Assembly (NCBI GenBank): GCA_900550955.1
Contig: URUF01000073.1
Coordinates: 1-8,176, forward strand
Reading direction: 5' to 3'
Source: an uncultured Eubacteriales bacterium
GTDB lineage: Bacteria; Bacillota; Clostridia; Christensenellales; Aristaeellaceae
DNA length: 8,176 bases
Shown here: positions 5,413-8,176 of the stretch, piece after piece
How positions within the stretch are numbered: the first letter of the stretch is position 1
Layout of the letters: each line of letters starts with the position of its first letter
Notes under the pieces: generated by a model
Told to the model about the DNA's origin: nothing
Seen by the model: the letters and a program-made list of their open reading frames with translations, nothing else
Databases searched by the model: none
Made by a program: the position numbers and the translations under genes

Positions 5413-6134
5413 CACCAGCCCACCTCGTCCGGCGAAAGGGCCTGCGCGCGCGCGGGCGCCTTATCGCCATAGCCGTGCGCGGTCATTTGCCCGTCGGTAT
5501 CCAGGTAGCACAGCAGCACATCCTGCAAGCGCGCATAGCCCATCTTTTTCAGCCGCTCCAACAGCCAATCCGCGTCCTTGCCGCACAGGGGCAGGTTGTC
5601 CTTTTCCAGCCTGCCGTCCATCACCAGCGTAAGCGGAATGCCTTCGTAGCCGGTTTGGATCCTCAGCTCCTCCGTGGTGGCGGGCCGCGCTTTAGAAGCG
5701 GGGAACACGCTTAGCTTGCCGCTGGTTTCCATAATGGCCGTGCCCACCTCCGTGGGCGTCAAAATGCCGCCGGTGCGCAGCTCCTCCAGCAGGTCGTTCA
5801 AATTGAAGCACAGCTTTTCCAGCGCCTGGTGATTGATCTTCCCGTTTTGAATAACCACCGTGGGCCTGCCGCTGAAAAATGCGCGCATGCGCTGGCTCTT
5901 GAGCGAGAGCAGCGTAAACAGCTGATGCAGCGCCACCGTCGCCATCAGCGGAATCACGCCGCGCCACAGGGGCGTATCCAGGCTTTCCATGGGGGTGGAG
6001 GCCAAATCCGCAATCATAATGGCCACCACCAGCTCAAAGGGTTGCAGCTGCCCAATCTGGCGCTTGCCCATCAGGCGCATGGCAAACACCGCGAAGCATA
6101 CCAGCACCACGCTGCGAATCAAAACCGTTAGCAT
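5412..6134 (-). CDS. DUF421 (YetF-like) membrane protein
   Basis: This is a 240-residue protein of the DUF421/YetF family. Three hydrophobic segments (about 4-19, 33-46, 58-77) are followed by a cytoplasmic two-part domain. Family signatures are RLMGKRQIGQLQPFELVV (20-37) and IADLASTPM (41-49), then SGRPTVVIQNGKI (88-100), LRTGGI (119-124) and AIMETSGKLSVF (133-144). The biochemical role is unknown. Some DUF421 proteins of Bacillus spores influence germination or heat resistance, which fits a spore membrane location. The C-terminal 30 residues are a variable tail. GGAG (6144-6147), inside the end of the upstream gene, sits 9 bases before the ATG. The gap to the upstream gene is 3 bases, and the stop overlaps the DUF4363 start. 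Confidence 0.92.
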   Translation of the reverse strand: MLTVLIRSVVLVCFAVFAMRLMGKRQIGQLQPFELVVAIMIADLASTPMESLDTPLWRGVIPLMATVALHQLFTLLSLKSQRMRAFFSGRPTVVIQNGKINHQALEKLCFNLNDLLEELRTGGILTPTEVGTAIMETSGKLSVFPASKARPATTEELRIQTGYEGIPLTLVMDGRLEKDNLPLCGKDADWLLERLKKMGYARLQDVLLCYLDTDGQMTAHGYGDKAPARAQALSPDEVGW

Positions 6135-6137
6135 TTT

Positions 6138-6710
6138 TTAGGACTCCACGCTTTCCAGCCACTGCTCCAGCTCCTCCGCCGTGGAAAAGCCCACGCCCCT
6201 TTTTAGCGTCTCCTGCTCGGCGGCGGGCAGGGCGTCCAGGGCCAGGTCCAGCTCCTTAACCAGGGCCAGCGCGTCGCCGTACTTGTTTTCAAACACGCAC
6301 AGCATACCCGCGCCGTTGGGCATCAGCACCATGTGATCCGGGCAGAAGATATCGGGCTTTTGCTCCATCTTAATCAGCTTGGGTGAAAACTCCGTCACGC
6401 GCCATTCGGGGTAGAGCGCCTCTACCTCCTCAAGCGTTTTGCCGTACAGCTCCACAGGCGCGGTCACGCGGCGGGTAACCACATGCTCGCAGCGGGTATA
6501 CGTAAGGGTTTGCAAAAGCTCGCAGCCCTCCTCCACGGCGGCGGCGTCGCCCGCGTCCACGGCCTTGGCGGGAGGCAGTTCGCCGGGCGCCGTGCTTTCT
6601 CCGGGCAAAAGCAGCGTGGCCGCCGCAATGGCCAAAAGCACCGCCGCGCTTGCAAGCAGGAGAAGGGTATTGCGCTTCAGGGAGGTTCGTTCCGCGTTTT
6701 TATCGTTCAT
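6138..6710 (-). CDS. BofC-like protein (possible regulator of sporulation proteolysis)
   Basis: This is a 190-residue protein with a basic start, one membrane segment or signal (about 14-35) and an extracytoplasmic domain. Residues 86-113, with GKTLEEVEALYPEW and TEFSPKLI, then DHMVLMPNGAGMLCVFENKYG (125-145, in two adjoining pieces), and a C-terminal stretch with LKRGVGFSTAEELEQWLE (169-186), recall the BofC C-terminal domain. In Bacillus BofC is exported from the forespore and restrains the SpoIVB protease that signals pro-sigma-K processing. The assignment is by pattern memory. The N-terminal part differs, so the same function is inference. Four Cys (63, 74, 123, 138) lie in the exported part. 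The ATG at 6710 has AAAGGAG 8 bases upstream (6719-6725). The longer frame from 6767 would begin upstream of the predicted promoter start. It is first gene of the operon with DUF421 and DUF4363. Confidence 0.7.
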   Translation of the reverse strand: MNDKNAERTSLKRNTLLLLASAAVLLAIAAATLLLPGESTAPGELPPAKAVDAGDAAAVEEGCELLQTLTYTRCEHVVTRRVTAPVELYGKTLEEVEALYPEWRVTEFSPKLIKMEQKPDIFCPDHMVLMPNGAGMLCVFENKYGDALALVKELDLALDALPAAEQETLKRGVGFSTAEELEQWLESVES

Positions 6711-6718
6711 GGGGCGCA

Positions 6719-6725
6719 CTCCTTT
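6719..6725 (-). promoter_or_regulatory. Ribosome binding site fixing the bofC-like start
   Basis: AAAGGAG lies 8 bases before the ATG at 6710. It supports the internal start and fits the short leader expected from the predicted promoter. Confidence 0.75.
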
Positions 6726-6739
6726 TGCTGTGATATCCC

Positions 6740-6769
6740 TAGCATGCCCCGCTGGGAGGGATTTCATGT
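6740..6769 (-). promoter_or_regulatory. Possible sigma-G (forespore) promoter of the bofC-like/DUF421/DUF4363 operon
   Basis: On the minus strand, CATGCTA (6740-6746) fits the sigma-G -10 pattern CATnHTA at every position. ACATG (6765-6769), 18 bases upstream, fits the -35 pattern gHATR at 4 of 5. The predicted start near 6733 gives a leader of about 23 bases with a strong Shine-Dalgarno. BofC is a known sigma-F/sigma-G target in Bacillus, so context agrees. No better sigma-A promoter was seen for this operon. Confidence 0.5.
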
Positions 6770-6793
6770 GCGGCGCGGCGGCCTCAAAATGTA

Positions 6794-6823
6794 TTGACGA
6801 ATCCCTTCGCGCCCCGTTATAAT
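6794..6823 (+). promoter_or_regulatory. Near-consensus sigma-A promoter of the VanW-family gene
   Basis: TTGACG (6794-6799) and a perfect TATAAT (6818-6823) are separated by 18 bases. The start is predicted near 6830, giving a leader of about 59 bases. This indicates strong vegetative expression, divergent from the forespore-type promoter only some 25 bases away. Confidence 0.8.
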
Positions 6824-6833
6824 AAACGGGTAT

Positions 6834-6851
6834 GCTGCCATTTCAGGCAGC
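6834..6851 (+). promoter_or_regulatory. Stem-loop in the 5' leader of the VanW-family gene
   Basis: GCTGCC and GGCAGC pair around a 6-base loop, starting within a few bases of the predicted transcript 5' end. It could protect the mRNA 5' end or be an operator palindrome. There is no U tract and no riboswitch class was recognised. Confidence 0.4.
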
Positions 6852-6888
6852 CTGTACCACTTGCAGCAAAGGAGCCGCTGAAACCGAT

Positions 6889-8176
6889 ATGAAACGCTAT
6901 TTCCGTCATTCCATCGCGCTGGTTATGGCGCTGCTTATTTTGGCCGCGCAGCCCCTGGCCGCCCTTGCCCAGGAGGCCCAGGACGACCCCGTAGCCTACA
7001 CCGCCAAGGCCAGCGTGGCGCTCAAGGTGCGCCGCGCCCCCAGCAAGGATTCCACCGGCGGGGACAGCATCCCCCGCGACGCGTTCGTCTACATCCTCGA
7101 GCTGGGCGAGGAATGGTGCAAGGTGCGCACCAGCCATCTGGACGGCTATGTAATGACCCAATACCTGACCGATATCCAGCCCTACGGCAACGGCGCGGAC
7201 GCCGCAGAGATCGAGCGGGCCGTTGCCGCGCAGCAGCCCGGCGACGCCGCCGCTCCCGGCTTCAAAACCAGCAAGGAAACCTTTTATGAGGGCTATATCG
7301 CCCATGCGGTGAAAAGCGCGGCCATCTACCAGGAGCCGGACGAGCGCGCCCGCCGCGTAGGCAACGTGCCCATTTACAAGCAGGTTACCGTAAGCGAGGT
7401 CAGCGGCGATTGGTGCCTGATCCGTTACAACAATACCTACGGCTATGTGCGCACCGATTCCCTTTTCAAGTGGGACCGTATCGACCCCTATGTGGGCGAT
7501 ATTCCCGGCCTGGATATCTGGCCCATTCTGGCCTTTGTAAACCATACCACCACCATTTACAGCATGGAGGATAACAGCGAGCTGAAAACCATCAACCCCG
7601 GCGCGGCCATCTGCGTGGGCGAGATGGACGAAATGGGCCGCTATCCCCTGCCCTATTGGCGCACCACCGGCTATATCAAGGCCGAGGACGTCGCCTATAC
7701 CATCCCCGTAGCGGATTATGAAAACGCCCAGTCCGGCGATCTCATCAGCGTGATGACCACCTATTACGCCGTGGGCATTTCCACACTCCAGTACCAGGGC
7801 CGCAACTGGAACATCCGCCTGGCCTCCAGCATGATCACCGGCACCGTTTTGCAGCCCGGTGAAACCTATAACCAAAACAAGACCATCGGCCCCTACCTCA
7901 AATCCACGGGCTACCACAAGGCCCCCATCATGAGCCCCCACGCCCTATGGGGCTACGGCGGCGGCACCTGCCAGGTCAACACCACCTTCTACATCGCCAC
8001 CATTCAGCTACCGCTGCTGGTCACGCATCGCAAGGTTCACGCGGACGTGGGCATCTATTACGCCAAGAAGGGTTTTGACGCGGCCGTGGGCGGCGGCGAC
8101 ATCAACCTGACCATGGTCAACACCATGCCCTACGCCATCCGCTATCAGTTCTTCATCTCCGACGGCGTGCTCACCT
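6889..8176 (+). CDS. Secreted VanW-family protein with three SH3-like repeats (partial, 3' end missing)
   Basis: The reading frame is open from the ATG at 6889 to the window edge (429 residues) and is cut there. A signal peptide (1 to about 27) with a hydrophobic core and an ALA-QE cleavage site indicates export. Three bacterial SH3-like repeats follow: about 36-95 (EEWCKVR, DGYV), 136-195 (GDWCLIRYNN, YGYV) and 211-275 (TTGYI). SH3-like repeats of this kind often bind cell-wall peptides. Residues 310-423 are a VanW domain, with SSMITGTVLQPGETYNQNKT (313-332, typical opening), GYGGGTCQVNTTFY (355-368, hallmark) and NTMPYAIRYQF (411-421, end). VanW was first named in vancomycin-resistance clusters, but its activity is not established and most homologues are unrelated to resistance. 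A cell-envelope role is inferred. The Shine-Dalgarno AAAGGAG (6868-6874) is 14 bases from the ATG, further than usual, and no upstream in-frame start exists. Confidence 0.9.
   Translation, partial: MKRYFRHSIALVMALLILAAQPLAALAQEAQDDPVAYTAKASVALKVRRAPSKDSTGGDSIPRDAFVYILELGEEWCKVRTSHLDGYVMTQYLTDIQPYGNGADAAEIERAVAAQQPGDAAAPGFKTSKETFYEGYIAHAVKSAAIYQEPDERARRVGNVPIYKQVTVSEVSGDWCLIRYNNTYGYVRTDSLFKWDRIDPYVGDIPGLDIWPILAFVNHTTTIYSMEDNSELKTINPGAAICVGEMDEMGRYPLPYWRTTGYIKAEDVAYTIPVADYENAQSGDLISVMTTYYAVGISTLQYQGRNWNIRLASSMITGTVLQPGETYNQNKTIGPYLKSTGYHKAPIMSPHALWGYGGGTCQVNTTFYIATIQLPLLVTHRKVHADVGIYYAKKGFDAAVGGGDINLTMVNTMPYAIRYQFFISDGVLT

Noticed and set aside
6817..7941. 374-residue minus-strand open frame
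   Set aside because: It lies antisense to the VanW-family gene, whose product has a signal peptide, SH3 repeats and the VanW hallmark. The antisense product is a low-complexity Gly/Ala/His/Val string caused by high GC.
6889..8176. VanW gene as a vancomycin-resistance determinant
   Set aside because: No VanH/A/X/R/S-type genes are nearby, and VanW domains are widespread in Clostridia without resistance.

Overview
The window looks like the chromosome of a GC-rich, endospore-forming member of the Clostridia (Bacillota). Three things point there. One is the gene order mini-RNase III, ThyX, RlmB, YacP/Rae1, SigH, which is the Firmicute cluster that normally runs on into rpmG-secE-nusG. The second is a CwlD-type spore-cortex amidase. 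The third is a BofC-like / DUF421 / DUF4363 operon behind a promoter that resembles forespore sigma-G sites. No mobile element, CRISPR array, rRNA or tRNA was seen. The genus cannot be named from the sequence.

Layout. Positions 1-72 lie downstream of sigH and hold two perfect GC-rich hairpins and an 11-base C run, with no recognised gene. Positions 73-3739 (minus strand) are a tight operon, mrnC-thyX-rlmB-rae1-sigH, with gaps of 36, 12, 3 and 16 bases. An extended -10 sigma-A-type promoter lies at 3782-3810. The genes combine RNA processing and modification (MrnC, RlmB, Rae1), dTMP synthesis (ThyX) and the transition-state/sporulation sigma factor SigH. cwlD follows at 3818-4585 (minus), with its own possible sigma-E-like promoter.

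Positions 4586-5028 contain no convincing gene. They are AT-rich and carry nine copies (five exact, four with one mismatch) of the 9-mer TTTTCCACA in both orientations, next to a 60-base tract of 20% GC. This is the strongest unexplained signal in the window. It looks like a DnaA-box cluster, either a replication origin or a DnaA-titrating/regulatory locus.

Positions 5029-6710 (minus) are a three-gene operon, BofC-like protein, DUF421 (YetF-like) membrane protein, DUF4363 protein, probably expressed in the forespore. Divergent from it, starting at 6889 and running off the right edge, is a secreted VanW-family protein with three SH3-like repeats. It has a near-consensus sigma-A promoter and a hairpin in its 5' leader.

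Five start codons were moved inward from the longest open frame (sigH, thyX, mrnC, cwlD, bofC-like) because a better Shine-Dalgarno and/or the predicted transcription start supports the internal ATG. The DUF4363 start was also moved, by one codon, from GTG to ATG.
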